Made by a program: the position numbers and the translations under genes. From Isochrysis galbana (taxonomy: Eukaryota; Haptophyta; Isochrysidales; Isochrysidaceae): a DNA stretch of 64,000 bases. The notes under the pieces are model-generated. The model had not been told where the DNA came from and made no database searches. It worked only from the letters and a program-made list of their open reading frames with translations. The stretch spans positions 1,688,695 through 1,752,694 of the forward strand of contig CM030934.1 in the NCBI GenBank assembly GCA_018136815.1, in the 5' to 3' direction. This document shows, in pieces, positions 39,850-52,440 of the stretch (position 1 is the first letter of the stretch; each line of letters opens with the position of its first letter).

Positions 39850-40170
39850 AAGGAGACGGGATCCGTCAGCAGGTCCGTCTAGTCCAACTTGCTTTTTGGC
39901 CGTTCACGTGTGAGGATGATGGGAAGGGAGAGCAAAGCAGTAGTTGTTCTTACGGACGTGAGGAGAGAGTGTGCCAGTGGCGCAGGTGCCACCCAAAACA
40001 AATCTTGTAAGTCCTCGCCACTCACACAAAGTGTGTGTGATACAGATGGCTCTCCATCTGCCTCTTGATCTCTCCTACTACCTTACTCATACTAAGTAGG
40101 TAGAGACACTCTTAGACTAAGACGCTACGCCCTCAGGTCTCAGGTTTGGGTTTGGTTGTTTTCTTGATTC
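39850..40170. other. 3' flank of the RRM gene
   Basis: No gene seen. Confidence 0.3.
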
Positions 40171-40690
40171 TTGACAACTAAGTTTATACTTGGTTCACAC
40201 ATGGGGGGCACGATCCCCCCCTCTCTCCACTCTTCCCCTGCCGTGGAGAGGGAACCACCCATCCTCGTGGCATGCCTGATGGCTTGCCAGGAGCGCACTA
40301 CCCTAGTGACCCGTGACCCACTCTCCCACTGACGACAAGCACGCTTGGTTCGCTCGTCTTGGCCCTGGCCCCTCGTGGCCAGCCCATTGCTCCAACCCCC
40401 CCTCCCCCCCTGGTCGACAGGCAGACAGATGCAGCGTGGGAGCCCCAGAGGCTCAGGAGCGCCAGCGAGGGAGAGGCAGGGGAGTCCAGGGCCAAGCCCC
40501 CCCAGCCCCGAGCCTCCTCTGCCCCTTGAGCGAGCTGGCCTCCAGGAGCCTCTAGGGGTCGCCAAAGGGCAGCTGGAGGCCTGCGCCGCAGGCGCGCCAT
40601 CGCGCGTGCCTGCAGGAGAGGGGAGAGAGAGCGCGGAGAAGGGGGTGGGCGGAGCGAGAGCTCCGCCCACCGAAAAATTGGTATATAAGT
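40171..40690 (+). repeat. 5' part of LINE-related element (repeat F, copy 3)
   Basis: Starts with the hairpin at 40176-40195 and ATG at 40201. 'GCATGCCTGATGGCTTGCCA' at 40270-40290 matches 'GCATGCCTCATGGCAGAGGC' at 53657 in the ORF1 of the LINE at 53370, tying repeat F to LINE ORF1. The right part is the reverse complement of 23530-23700. Confidence 0.65.
40176..40195 (+). other. LINE 5' hairpin, locus 4
   Basis: AACTAAGT-TTAT-ACTTGGTT, 8-bp stem with one T-G pair, then CACAC and ATG at 40201. Confidence 0.75.
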
Positions 40691-40713
40691 CTCGCGCCTG
40701 CTGTTTACAGGAT

Positions 40714-41340
40714 AAAAAAGCACATATGAAGATTCTCGGCTACACACCTACTATACTAGGGTACCCCCCTATCTACGCTGACATCGCCCTTTACTTCCCT
40801 TCCCTCCACCTCTTCCCCTTCCCCCCGTCATTCCTTTGTCTTTGGTATCCGGGGTTCGGCCCAGGTGCGCTACCATGCTACCATGGTAAGAAAGATGGAC
40901 CATGGATGGGCCTGGTTCGGAGCGTGCGGGTCCCGGCTAGGACGCGGTATGTTCTTAATTACTATCGAGGGCTGGAGGCTGGATTTCATAATATTCTTAT
41001 TCTTACCGCACTCGCGGCGAACGGAACCACTACCTACACGTAGTATAATTTCTACACCCCCACTCCCACGGCCCTTCCCCCCTTCCCCCCCCACCATCAA
41101 AAGGCTCCGCCCCCGTGCACTTCTAGGGGGATCGGGGTGAAGGGCTTAGATATGGTCCGGTGGCCTGCGCCCCCCCCCCCCCCCCCGTGGTCCGTTCCCC
41201 CCCTTCCTCCTATGCCTACCGGGCTGGCGGCGGTCTCAGACCCAACTTATCCTGTTAACAGGTGCGGGACTTACCTATTTTTCGGTGAGCGGAGCTCTCG
41301 CTCCGCCCCCATGGGCGAACTAAGTATAAACTTAGTTGGC
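40714..41340 (-). mobile_element. Short LINE derivative: 5' hairpin plus LINE 3' end
   Basis: On the minus strand it begins near 41340 with the hairpin 41337-41318 and ATG at 41312. It ends with GTAGCCGAGAATCTTCATAT and a six-T run at 40714-40719, close to the LINE tail ending at 38190. The coding region between is almost all deleted. No TSD found. Confidence 0.6.
41318..41337 (-). other. LINE 5' hairpin, locus 5
   Basis: Minus strand AACTAAGT-TTAT-ACTTAGTT, perfect 8-bp stem, then CGCCC and ATG at 41312. Differs from locus 4 by an A that restores the T-G pair to T-A. Confidence 0.8.
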
Positions 41341-42146
41341 ATCCGGGGCTGGAGGTGGGTCGATGGGGCAGTTCTTGGACAATCCCACGCTAAGCGTAAG
41401 TCTACTGCCTTTCGGAATGAAGCCCGCCACGTAGCCACAAAAGGGGCGCTTGCTCCCCCACGCCCACGAGCCACAGCTAGGCGTTGGAAGGACCGGCTTT
41501 CGATCGGACTGATTTCAAGCAATCTATCATGACGTTTGCACGCAGCTACCCCGGCTAGCAATCAGGATGAGAGTGCACTAGCTACTACTAACTAGCAATC
41601 AAACACCGACTCGGTGGCGTGCTGCTCGCATTTCCACGCTGGTACATGAATGACTAGCCCAGCCTATTCGCCGCATGATTTCCTCGACACCACGCTTATG
41701 TGCGAATGACCAGCTGAGCGGATTCGCCGCAAACGTCCCTCGGCATCATGCGTATGTAGCTGACCCAAGGCACGTCGTGAGCAGCAAGGCTAGCCCCGCT
41801 ACAAGCATTGCGCCCACTTACCTCGTGCACCGCGTTATTGACGTATTGACGGGATGCACACGAATCAACAACTTCTTTCGTTTAGATTCAATTACGTTCG
41901 TGATTTCTTAGTACGTCGATGTGTAAGTCGCTGCATTTATACTAGCTGGCATACCCCGAGAGCAAATATGGTCGGATGTACCGTGATAAGATATCCATAC
42001 ATGAAAAATGGTACAGAGTGTGCATCGCAAGTCCAAGGGTCGTATTGTTCCGCCGAAACATATCAATTGGTATTTGGCACCACACAACGTGCCTCGTCGC
42101 ACTTGTGCAAGATCCGAGGGCGGCCTCTTTCCCTGGCACACTAGAC
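41341..42146. other. Intergenic, no supported gene
   Basis: Imperfect direct repeats 'ATTCGCCGCATGATTTCCTC' / 'ATTCGCCGCAAACGTCCCTC' at about 41667 and 41721. Nothing else recognised. Confidence 0.35.
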
Positions 42147-42890
42147 TCAGGGAAGATCCGAAATCTTCATTTTGGGGGGTGGCCCCCCTCTTGGCTTCAT
42201 GCTCTTCCTGAAGTTACCATGCCCACCTGACTTCACCCAAGTAGGACGTAGAGGCGCAGTCTCCTCCTTGCTGGCCTTTGCAATGGCCTCAAATTTAGCC
42301 GCTGTCGACGAGGCACCACCAAGTTTTTTGACTTCAGCATTGAGTGCTTGCCTGGGCGATGCCTTGAGAGTCACGTCATTCTCAATCTTTGGCGCTCCCC
42401 GGTCTGACACGTTGGACGGGGTTGAGAGGGATGCTGCCTCAAACAATTTGATGGACTCAATCAGCTTTGGTCGCCCGCTTTTGCCAATAACAGTACCAGG
42501 TTCGATGATGGGATTGCTGCGATCATCTGTCTTCGTCTCGCGGAGACCATCACGGACGTGAGGATCTTCAATGCCAGATGCGATCCGGGAGAGAGCGGTG
42601 CTAGTGCCATCCTGTGCTGCAGGCGGGACAGCATCGGCAATCGGAGGCTCGGCCTCCTCGACAGCGGCGGCATCCAGTACCGTTGCCTCGACAGGCTCTT
42701 CTGGCTGAGTCTCTGTAGCCACGTGCTCGCTGTCGCCCTTTGGCTCGGTGACGACCTGGTCATCATCGAGATCGTCGCCCGTGACTTCCACTGGTGGGCC
42801 ACAGGCTGCAGCGTCGGACTCGATGAGCTCAACCTTTGAGGGCGTGTTGCGCTCGAGCGCGGGCACTATCTCGATGGCCTCCATGGACAT
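42147..42890 (-). CDS. Hypothetical acidic, probably disordered protein
   Basis: 247 residues from MSMEAIEIVPALE; the open frame extends upstream to 43007 only through a Pro/Ser-rich translation of a C-run, so I prefer the internal start. Acidic N-terminal half (DDLDDDQVV, TETQPEEPVEA) and basic, glycine-rich C-terminus (GGHGNFRKSMKPRGGPPPK). A 20-residue segment around GKSGRPKLIESIKLFEAAS could be an amphipathic helix. I recognise no domain. Single exon. A C-run lies just upstream in its sense (42930-42941). Confidence 0.6.
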   Translation of the reverse strand: MSMEAIEIVPALERNTPSKVELIESDAAACGPPVEVTGDDLDDDQVVTEPKGDSEHVATETQPEEPVEATVLDAAAVEEAEPPIADAVPPAAQDGTSTALSRIASGIEDPHVRDGLRETKTDDRSNPIIEPGTVIGKSGRPKLIESIKLFEAASLSTPSNVSDRGAPKIENDVTLKASPRQALNAEVKKLGGASSTAAKFEAIAKASKEETAPLRPTWVKSGGHGNFRKSMKPRGGPPPKMKISDLP

Positions 42891-43550
42891 TGGGATTGTG
42901 CAAATCGGTGGTGGTGCGCGGGGGTGGGCGGGGGGGGGGGGGAAGGGGGAGGGGGGCGAGGGGTCGGAGGATAGAGGCGAGAAGGAGAGCACCCTGCGCT
43001 CGTGCACCGGTGAAACGATGAAACGATCCTCTCTCTAACCGATGAAACGATCTCGCTCCGCCGCGAAAAGAGAGCACTGCCCCCGGTGGTCTGTGGGGCC
43101 GCGGGGGCCGCGGGGGGGCGGGGGAGGACGGGGCGCGGCGTGACACGACCGCCAGCGGGACGACGGACGGACACAAACGGGCCAACGGAACAACTCTGTG
43201 GATGGCCGAGTTCTCTGCCGCTTCACCACTCACCCACGAGGGGACGGAGGGGGAACGCTGCGCTAGCGAGCTAGCAAGACTGTCTACTCACTACTCACCA
43301 CTCGGAGTCCGCCGGCCGCCGGCAGGTAGAGAAGGCCCTCCTTCGCTGCATACTCAAAGATGTAGTGCAAAGGGATTGACATATACTTGTGAGTGTTAGC
43401 TGGCCTATGATTCAAGACAACTTCTTGAGCCGTAAGACTGATCTTGAAGAGGCAGGTCTAGGTACAACAGAACGAGGTCGAGAATCGAGAAGGTCCAGTA
43501 GCATGTTGTGAGACAAGGTGTTTCCATAGCTGCAAGTGGCCTCCCTACTC
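42891..43550. other. Upstream/intergenic, no supported gene
   Basis: G-runs at 42930-42941 and GC-rich blocks to 43150, then ordinary sequence. No gene recognised. Confidence 0.3.
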
Positions 43551-43650
43551 CCTAGATGTGAAAGACAGATAGCGGGTGAGGGTGAGGGGTGAGGTCTAGA
43601 CGAAAGACAGTAAAAACAGCTCTTTGGGGGGATCAAGAAAAAACAATCGA
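43551..43650 (+). repeat. Dispersed repeat D, copy 2
   Basis: CCTAGATGTGAAAGACAG, then GGGTGAGG, GAGGTCTAGA and GTAAAAACAGCTCTTTGGGG, in the same order as 10184-10270. Confidence 0.7.
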
Positions 43651-43659
43651 ATTCTTCGT

Positions 43660-44540
43660 GTTCGTGTTGTAATGGTGCTTGGGGCTTGGGGAGGGTTCGT
43701 ATTGTGGTGTTCCCGCGCTCATGCTCATGCAGGATCGTGGCGGGCGTGGCGGGTTAGCCGGATGTTTGCGTTCGTCTTGTCGGAGGTCTTCAGGTCTTCT
43801 TGGCTGGAGTGCCATGCGAGGCTTCGCCTTCGCCTCCGGTGTTGTGCTGTATGCACAAGGGTGATGTGTGCGTATTGGGCTAGCTGCTAGCAGCTAGCTG
43901 CCCTGGTGTATGCGATTTTTTTGTGTTCGGCGCTGTACGCCTGTCGGGCGTCGGGCGTCCGCATGCGCGGCGCCGGTCGTTGGGTTCCGTCGCGTGGGCC
44001 TTTTGCGATGGGGCAGAGGCATGCTACCATCTCTGCGTCCCAAGTTGTGTATGCCCTAGGTGGTTCTTGCCCCAGCAGAGTTGTGCAGATATTGCGGCAC
44101 AATAACTCCATGCCGATTGTGGTGGTGGTCTTGCTAACAGGATGGGCCTGTGCCTCGTGCTTGTGCACGAGGTCAGTGCCGCGGCTTTGTAGGGGCTCAG
44201 CCTGGAGGCTTTCCCTATGTATGGGAGGAGGGGGCCTGGTCCTCAAGCTCTAGTTGCGTGCGGTACCGTCTGTGCTGGTGCTGGCTGGTCTGTGGGCTGC
44301 CGGCTGCTGTCTTGTGTGGTGATGTGGTGCATCCTCGTTTGTGTGGCTCTGTGGAGACGGCTCGAGTCGTGGCTCGCGGGTACTTGGGTTGGCTTGGCCC
44401 TAGCTAGAGGTAGAGGGCGCTGCGTCTGCGCAGCGTCAGTCATGTCTTGGTCGGTCGGCGCTGGCCGGGGTGGGCGGGAGAGAGGGAGTGGGAGCGGGGC
44501 GCGCTCCACAACCCTATCGTTTATAACGATAGTTGTTGGA
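43660..44540 (-). pseudogene. LINE ORF1 5' region with start codon changed to GTG
   Basis: On the minus strand the hairpin 44532-44514 is followed by GGTT and GTGGAGCGCGCC, where other copies have ATGGAGCGCGCC. The frame reads (V)ERAPLPLPLSRPPRPAPTDQ and stays open to about 44243, then shifts to a second frame (43887-44246). Pro/Thr-rich, like other LINE ORF1 star, no folded domain. No 3' end found. Confidence 0.55.
44514..44532 (-). other. LINE 5' hairpin, locus 8
   Basis: Minus strand CTATCGTT-ATA-AACGATAG, perfect 8-bp stem with a sequence unlike the other loci, then GGTT and GTG. Confidence 0.8.
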
Positions 44541-45204
44541 TATGGAGAGCTAGAGATGGGAGAGCAGGGGACGCGAGGCGCGTCGCTCTGCGTGCTCCAT
44601 TGCAACCGCAAGCGGCGGCAATAGCTACGCTAGAGCTATAGCAACTTGATTGCACTACATGCATGCATACAGAGTGTGTGTTGATGTTGATGATGGCGTG
44701 GTGAAGCCTTCAACCGATTTTGCTAACGTAAAGAAGAAGCCGATCACAGATCAGCTGCATGCCGGCCATGGGCCACAGCATGGACACTACGGTTATGAAG
44801 GTGTCACGAGCCACAAGCACAAGCCGGCACGACCACTGTAGAGAATCATTCACGATGTCAAAGCGAGTGACCACAATATGCGGTTCGGGAGATGTCGGCA
44901 CCAGGGTAGCTCGACAAAATCATAAAGAGACACACCAAAAGTGTGCAAGCGCACAGTAGGGGCTTTGGGGCTCGCAGGCATAACACTGGCTGGAGAGAAC
45001 GCCATGAAAGGGAGTTGATCCATTTGATTGGAGACAACCCAACGAGAACAACCAATGGGCCCAACAGTCCGAGCCTGACGCAGCCGGTATTGCAGAGGCG
45101 AGCGACAGGAGTAAGCCCAATGAATTGCCCGCCGACGGCTGGAATACTCGCACGGGCGGACGTCACACGCTTGCCAGCATTCCCATCTATGTGTCGGCTT
45201 GCTG
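44541..45204. other. 3' flank of the MAP kinase; one small ORF
   Basis: A 63-codon frame at 44650-44841 (+) ends KHKPARPL and has His/Gly-rich coding-like composition (HAGHGPQHGHYGYEG). It could be a last exon or chance. No domain. Confidence 0.2.
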
Positions 45205-46861
<1,657 letters not shown>

Positions 46862-47660
46862 GCCTCGCCACCACGGCCCCCCTCCCCCGACCCTCCCCCA
46901 ACTCTCTCCTATCTCTCCGTCACTCGCTCGCTCTCACTCCCTCTCTCCCTCTCCCCCATTCTCTCTCCCTCTCTCCCTCTCTCCCTCTCTCCCTCTCCTT
47001 CTCTCCCTCTCTCCGTCCCTCTCCCTCTCAATATCTCCCTCTCCCACCTCTCCCCTCTCCCTCTCTCTCTCTCTCTGCTCTCTCTGCTCCCCCCCCCCCC
47101 CCCCCCCCGCCCCCAAACCCGCCCGCCCCCCCCCCGCCCCCCCCCCCCCCCCTCTCTCTCCTCATCAACGACCGACTGCCTCTCCACCCCTCTCTCTCTC
47201 TTCTTCTCCCCTCTTCTCCTCATCTCCCCGGCCCCTCACGCTTGTCTCTTCTGTTCTTTACAGGACGCTCGTTCCGTATTTCTGCCATCTCCACTCTGGT
47301 CCCTCTGCATACAATACCTACCCCACCGTCACAGCAAACTACAATTCTCCCACATCTCTCTCTCCGTCTTCCTGATATCACTACACACGGGCGATCTCTC
47401 CCTCTCTTCCCGCGGGGAAGGGAAGCAGAGGGAGAGGGAGAGAGGGAGGGTAAAGTTTGTGAGCGTGTCCTCGCCATGCCGTTCGGCCTGATATTTTTTT
47501 CTCCTCATTTTGTAATCTTTGAGGGTCGAGGTGAGACTTTACAGTCGGGGGGGTTTGAGAGCGTTTCACTCGAGTTTCACTCCGAGTTTGACGTCAAACG
47601 GCGAGGTGAAACATTGGTGAAAGCAGGTTTGTTTGTCTACGCCCGCTGGGCTCGTAGGAG
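46862..47660. other. CT/C-rich tract upstream of the MAP kinase
   Basis: Nearly pure C/T from 46870 to 47230 on the + strand, with C-runs at 47089-47108 and 47128-47150. Open frames across it are artefacts. No gene through 47660. Confidence 0.5.
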
Positions 47661-47663
47661 AAC

Positions 47664-47752
47664 TCTGGCGGTGAGGGAGGCGGCGGTGAGGGAGGCGGCG
47701 GTGAGGGAGGCGGCGGTGAGGGAGGCGGCGGTGAGGGAGGCGGCGGTGAGGG
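47664..47752. repeat. 15-bp tandem repeat
   Basis: GTGAGGGAGGCGGCG repeated five to six times; the reading VREAA repeats is a consequence of the 15-bp period. Confidence 0.9.
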
Positions 47753-47856
47753 GCCCCGGGCCTGCTGCCCGACTGCCCGACTCCCTTCTTCATCTTTCTC
47801 CTTCTCCACCGTCTGCTGGCAAGTCTCAGCGGGGCTAGGGCATGGAGTGTAGAGAA

Positions 47857-48330
47857 GTCTTGAGAGAGGCGGGGGAAGGGCGCGCTACATCGCGACGACG
47901 GCCCACAAGCCCACAAGACACCACCCCACATCACTCACTCACCAACGAGAAAACAAGAAAACTCCGAAAACTAACGCAACATCGCACAAACAACCCAATA
48001 ATGAAACAAATAAGGACAAACGAACAAATGCGGCGTGCAATGTGCAATGCGGCGGAGCTTCGAGGCAACTCATTGGCAAAAACAAAACTCACTCAATTTT
48101 TCTCACACACTACACATTGATAGAAGCACCGCATCCGCCTAGAGTATATAAAATACCCTGGATGCGACAACCTGCAACCTGACGGGGCATCCGGGTTTTG
48201 TTGAGGTGGGTACGTGCGCCGTCGTCATGTAGCGCGTTTCCCCTCCCTCCCTCCCTCCCCCTCTCTCTCGATTGTGCCCCAAATGAGACTTGCCACGAAC
48301 AAGCACGAGTTTGTTTCGACAGTCATCAGT
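47857..48330. repeat. Repeat C, inverted pair
   Basis: The left arm (47857-48110, +) shares CTTGAGAGAGGCGGGG and GCGCGCTACATCGCGACGACGG with 5945-6000. The right arm (48330-48115, -) shares CAAGTCTCATTTGGGGCACA and AACGCGCTACATGACGACGG. Two copies lie in opposite orientation. Confidence 0.6.
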
Positions 48331-49485
48331 CGTGTAGGGGAGAGCGAGGGGGAGAGGAGAGGGAGAGGGAGAGAAGAGTGACAATGACAATGACAAAGAG
48401 CATGTGCATGTGCGGTGAGGCCGGAAGCGGGGAATGCGGCCACGAGAGGTGAGTCGTTTATCGCAAAGCCACATATTTTCCCGCATATTTGGACAAGTTT
48501 TTCCATATTTTCCGCATATTTCCAGTGGAGTGCAGACACTGAGGCTTTATAAGTCGCTAAATCGCTGCCACTCGCCCCATGGGAGCGCGAAATACCGTTC
48601 TCACGCCGGCTGCACCACAGAATACCGTCATCAAGATGAGACCACGAGACCCCGCGAGAGAGAGAGCAGGAGAGGGCCTCCCCCTCGGCAATGGGATGGG
48701 GAGATACAGGGCGGCTGCTGTTCTAGTAGAGACACGAACCTCTCTGGAGCATTCGGCTCGAGGCTTGCGCTCGTTCCGTCGACTGCCGAGAGCGTGGGAG
48801 GGGGGGGGGCGATTACGTGGTAAATTGTCTTCTAGCGGGAAGAGTACACAAGACGCGCTGGGGCGAAGGGGAGGGGGTGGGTCGCGGGGGAGGGGGGGGG
48901 GGGGGGGGACGGGCAGGGAGGGCGAGGCGTGATGAGGTGAGTCTCCGCAGAGAGCGGAGAAGGGCGGGGGGGCAGGATTGAGCGGCTCTCTGCAACGGAG
49001 AGAGAGAGAGAGAGAGAAGTAGGGGAGGGGGGCGGGGAGGGCGAGCCGCCGGGTGTGGGGGTGGGGGGGGGTCGCGGAGCCGCGAGACGCCGCCGAGTTC
49101 TCTCTCTCCTCGGAGGGGGAGGGGCGGGTAGCAGAGAAGAAGACTAGGACCAGATGAGAGAAGAAGTGAGAGGATTCGTCCCATCGAGAGAAGGCGAGAG
49201 CCCGCTCTCTGCCCGCCCCCCCCCTACTTTCCTCCCCCCCCTCCCCCCCCGCACAAAAGAAATCCTCCCGCCCCCTTCCCCCCCCTTTCCTCTCCCCTTC
49301 CCCCCCCCCCCCCCCCCTTCCCCCCCCCTCCCCCCCCCCCCTTTTCCCCCCGCGCGCGGGTGGTGCAAGAGGAGGGTAGAGAGGGGGGGGGGGGGGGAGA
49401 AGGGGGGAGGGGCGAGGGGGAGGGAGAGAGGGGGGGGGCGACAGTGGCGAGAAGGGGGGGCCGCCGGCGGCGGGGGGCAGCCCCC
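48331..49485. other. Upstream region of the 49486 gene, G/C-run rich
   Basis: AT-rich stretch with CATATTTTCC / GCATATTTGGACA repeats at 48468-48530. From 48790 it is dominated by G-runs (48892-48908) and C-runs (49220-49345). No gene supported. Confidence 0.4.
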
Positions 49486-51177
49486 ATGCGGCAGCCCGCG
49501 CCCAAGGGAAAGAAGTCGGAGGCGCGACGGACCGAGGCATTCGTAGGTCGTGCACAGGCCGCGCAGAGCGCCTTCGAGCAACAGCTCGTCGCCGCCAAGC
49601 AGATGCAAGGCGTGCTGTCGCCCGACACTCACGACCAGTGCATGCCGGTAATCAGGCCGACTCAGAACTCCCCGTCGTGCTCGGGCTGCAGCGTGGGGGC
49701 ATCCGCGACTGGATCCAACGAGTCTCTTTCAAACAGCCCAGCGCGCGTCGCCGGCAGCTCAATCTCAATGCCAGGAGCTTCCAGCCAGCATGGGATAGGA
49801 TACATGTCCCGTGGGGGCATGCTTGACGCCGACCAGACGCTCGCCGCCCTGGGGGGTGGGCGACGAGGTCTTGGCGGTGTGCTGGGGGAGTACAGGGATC
49901 GGAGCATCTCTTGTGCAGACGTCTCCTCCAGTCTCGCTCTGGAGCGCGCGCTGCAGGCCAAGCGCCAGCGCCTCTCCGTCCCGGAGGCTGCTTGCTCTCG
50001 TATGGAACAGCTGCAGCGCGAGGTCAGTGCTGCCGCAAAGATGGCTGAGGAGCGAGATCTGAAGAAGGACTGTGGCAGCAATGCGTACGATTGGCTCTCA
50101 TCCTCCTCGGTGCCTTCCTCCTCCTCGCGGGCTACTTCAGCCGCTCTGCCTTCTTCCACGACTTTTCCGAATTCGGCCACTATACCTGCCTCTACCACTC
50201 TGCCTTCATCCACCACGCTGCCTTCATCCACCACGCTGCCTTCGTCTACTGCGTCCGCTTTGCCTAGAGCGAGGAATGCAACCACACAGATGCCTCAGTC
50301 AGCAGCAATGCCTCACTTGCCAGATGCGACCAACGGCTTCGCGTCATTAACAGCTCAGCGTGCATTCCTTAGCCAACTGCAGGAAGTGCAATTCCCCTCG
50401 GGCCAAAATGTTTTGTCAGAAAGTGTGCTGCCGACGGATACATCCCGGAGCTCTCGGCAACACTTGTCAGCTGACATGGGCGCTGGACCACAGCTTGGGG
50501 ACAACACCATCGTGGCCGGTAGGGGTATCGGCCTTCGACTACAGGAGGCGCTTTACCGAGCGACAGCTGCGGCGGGAGCATTGCCGATGGATGGCAATTG
50601 CATGACGAGAGATCTCATGATGTCAAGAGGAGGCCAGTCTCAGGTTGGATTTCATGGGGGGAACTCGTATACAAATGTCGTTGGTAACGCTGCTCTGGCC
50701 ACCGCTGCATCCCAGGCTGAGGCATACCTCTGCGATGCTCTTTCTGCAAACGATGGGCCGCCAAACAACAGCACGCTTTATATGGAAAGTCTTTGCGGTG
50801 GCGCGCCATACATGGACCATCTTTTGCAAGGGGGCGGACACGCTCCGGCGACAGTGCCCCCCGATAGTGAGCTTGACTTTGGCGTCGCTGCTGGTGCAGC
50901 CGGTGACTTTCTTATGAATTCTTTCTACGGTCTCGGCGCGCTCAGCAGCAATGCGCCGACGTACTTAGGTAATGATGTGTACGATGCCCCGAGTGCAGCA
51001 TATCTCGGGCTGCAAGAGGAGTCGCCAGCCTTGCAGACGGCAAATATGGCTCAGCCCTCCTCCGCTGCATGGTGGCTACAGCCCGACATGGCTCCTGGGC
51101 AGCCTTTGCAAGACTCCACTGGGAATGAAGTTGACGACTGGTTTTGTCGGCACGTGCACGAAGGCGGGTTTACGTGA
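49486..51177 (+). CDS. Hypothetical low-complexity protein
   Basis: 563 residues from MRQPAPKGKKSEARRTEAF; a farther upstream start at 49360 would translate a G-rich tract and is unlikely. A helical, possibly coiled-coil stretch lies at about 175-220 (LERALQAKRQRLSV...MEQLQREVSAAAKMAEERDL). Next is a Ser/Thr-rich region with tandem TTLPSST units, then an Ala/Gly/Ser/Met-rich C-terminal half ending DDWFCRHVHEGGFT. Codons stay open for 1.7 kb without an intron. I recognise no domain; a transcription or RNA-granule factor is conceivable but unsupported. 3' flank 51178-51845: no gene seen. Confidence 0.7.
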   Translation: MRQPAPKGKKSEARRTEAFVGRAQAAQSAFEQQLVAAKQMQGVLSPDTHDQCMPVIRPTQNSPSCSGCSVGASATGSNESLSNSPARVAGSSISMPGASSQHGIGYMSRGGMLDADQTLAALGGGRRGLGGVLGEYRDRSISCADVSSSLALERALQAKRQRLSVPEAACSRMEQLQREVSAAAKMAEERDLKKDCGSNAYDWLSSSSVPSSSSRATSAALPSSTTFPNSATIPASTTLPSSTTLPSSTTLPSSTASALPRARNATTQMPQSAAMPHLPDATNGFASLTAQRAFLSQLQEVQFPSGQNVLSESVLPTDTSRSSRQHLSADMGAGPQLGDNTIVAGRGIGLRLQEALYRATAAAGALPMDGNCMTRDLMMSRGGQSQVGFHGGNSYTNVVGNAALATAASQAEAYLCDALSANDGPPNNSTLYMESLCGGAPYMDHLLQGGGHAPATVPPDSELDFGVAAGAAGDFLMNSFYGLGALSSNAPTYLGNDVYDAPSAAYLGLQEESPALQTANMAQPSSAAWWLQPDMAPGQPLQDSTGNEVDDWFCRHVHEGGFT

Positions 51178-51849
51178 CCTACATGGGCAGTGAGTGTACG
51201 TCACGTAAAACCGCCTTCTCGATCAGATCTTTTGGATGCGACGAAGTCTCACGTGTAGCCACTTAGCTCACATCTCATGTCAGTGCTTCTTGTGAGCTCC
51301 TGATGCCCAGCTCGACGAGGCGATAGCGTCCAAGAAGAGGCGTGCAACCACCCACATTGAGTCAGATGGCGTCTCGAGGAGTTACAGCCGGCCGTCACTG
51401 TTTGCAGCCACGTGCACCATATCGACTACTTGCTTGGTGCTTGCCCAAGGGAGCTGTCGCCCGCTCTTTTGCCAGAGCTTCGCATCTTAAAGACTCTCAG
51501 CTATGGTATATTGCTCCACCTACTTGCAGGATTTGCTCGTCTCGATGAATCCTATGCCCGCAGCGGCCTAAGCCTCTCTCAGTACAACCTCAAATGCTCC
51601 ATGGGACGCCACGGATCGCCGATTGGCTTCCGTCTGCCTTTCATAAGTCACCTGGCATTCGGACTCGCCTAGAATAGAGTCCTCTCAAGGATGAGCAAAG
51701 AAACCGAGGGCTATGAGCCTTCCATTCCTCTCCCCAAGATGAGTGTGAGAATGTTGTGAGAGCACGTACACTGCTGCCGGTATCTATGCCCTTATGTGTA
51801 TGACTTGGAACCATGTTTGTTGAACGTCGTTGTGTACATATAAATCCTT

Positions 51850-52085
51850 GAAGATTCTGACTGCTAAGAAAACTTCTTGAAGATTCAGGCTAAAACTGCT
51901 AGCTACGGGGGTCCCATCGCGCTCACGGCGCGGCTTCGGGCCATCGCCTATAAACCCTACACTCTCCCCCCCTCACCCACTATCCCCCTCAGCCCTTGGT
52001 CTTCGGTATCGGGGGGTGGGCCCGCGTGCACTACGCACTACGACGGGTCGGCGGGAGGGGAGGCAGGTCTGTCTGCGGTAAATCT
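51850..52085 (-). repeat. LINE 3'-end fragments (repeat B, copy 4)
   Basis: CTTGAAGATTCTGACTGCTA and CTTGAAGATTCAGGCTA in tandem, then a C-rich middle and TTCGGTATCGGGGGGTGGG, as in the reverse LINE 3' UTR. Confidence 0.65.
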
Positions 52086-52094
52086 GTAGACAAA

Positions 52095-52440
52095 GGATAC
52101 GTGCGCGTTTCACAATCTACTTTTTCAACAGTACACTGATAGGGTCATGGAGCGCGCGCCGCCTCCCACCCTCGCTGCCGCTGCCCTCGCCGCGATGGAC
52201 CGACGCACTCATGGACACGCCCCTGTCGCCGAGTCGCCGAAGCGACCGCGCCAGGACGATCCGCCCGACCAGGTGGGCGCAAGAGCTAACGGGCCACGCC
52301 CGCGCACCACCGAGAACAGCGAGAAGGCGAGAAGCGCTCAATCACCATCACCCACAGCATAGAAAAGCGTTCAATCACCATCAGCCTACACGTGGGAACG
52401 CGTTCAATCGCCATCAAAGTCGCGTTCCGTCAAAAGAGGG
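52095..52440 (+). pseudogene. LINE ORF1 5' fragment with 33-bp tandem repeats
   Basis: ATGGAGCGCGCGCCGCC at 52147 starts a 71-codon frame (MERAPPPTLAAAALAA) like the starts at 53395 and 9068. The spacer GGTC before the ATG is kept, but no good stem precedes it. Three units of about 33 bp containing AAGCGYTCAATCRCCATCA lie at 52328-52425; the same box follows the hairpin at 56920 on the minus strand. Confidence 0.55.

Noticed and set aside
48557-49555. 332-residue minus-strand ORF
   Set aside because: Almost entirely Pro/Ser/Gly from G/C homopolymers; no coding signature.
52095-52147. A tenth copy of the LINE 5' hairpin
   Set aside because: The GGTC spacer and ATGGAGCGCGC start are kept, but the preceding bases do not form a stem longer than 4 bp.
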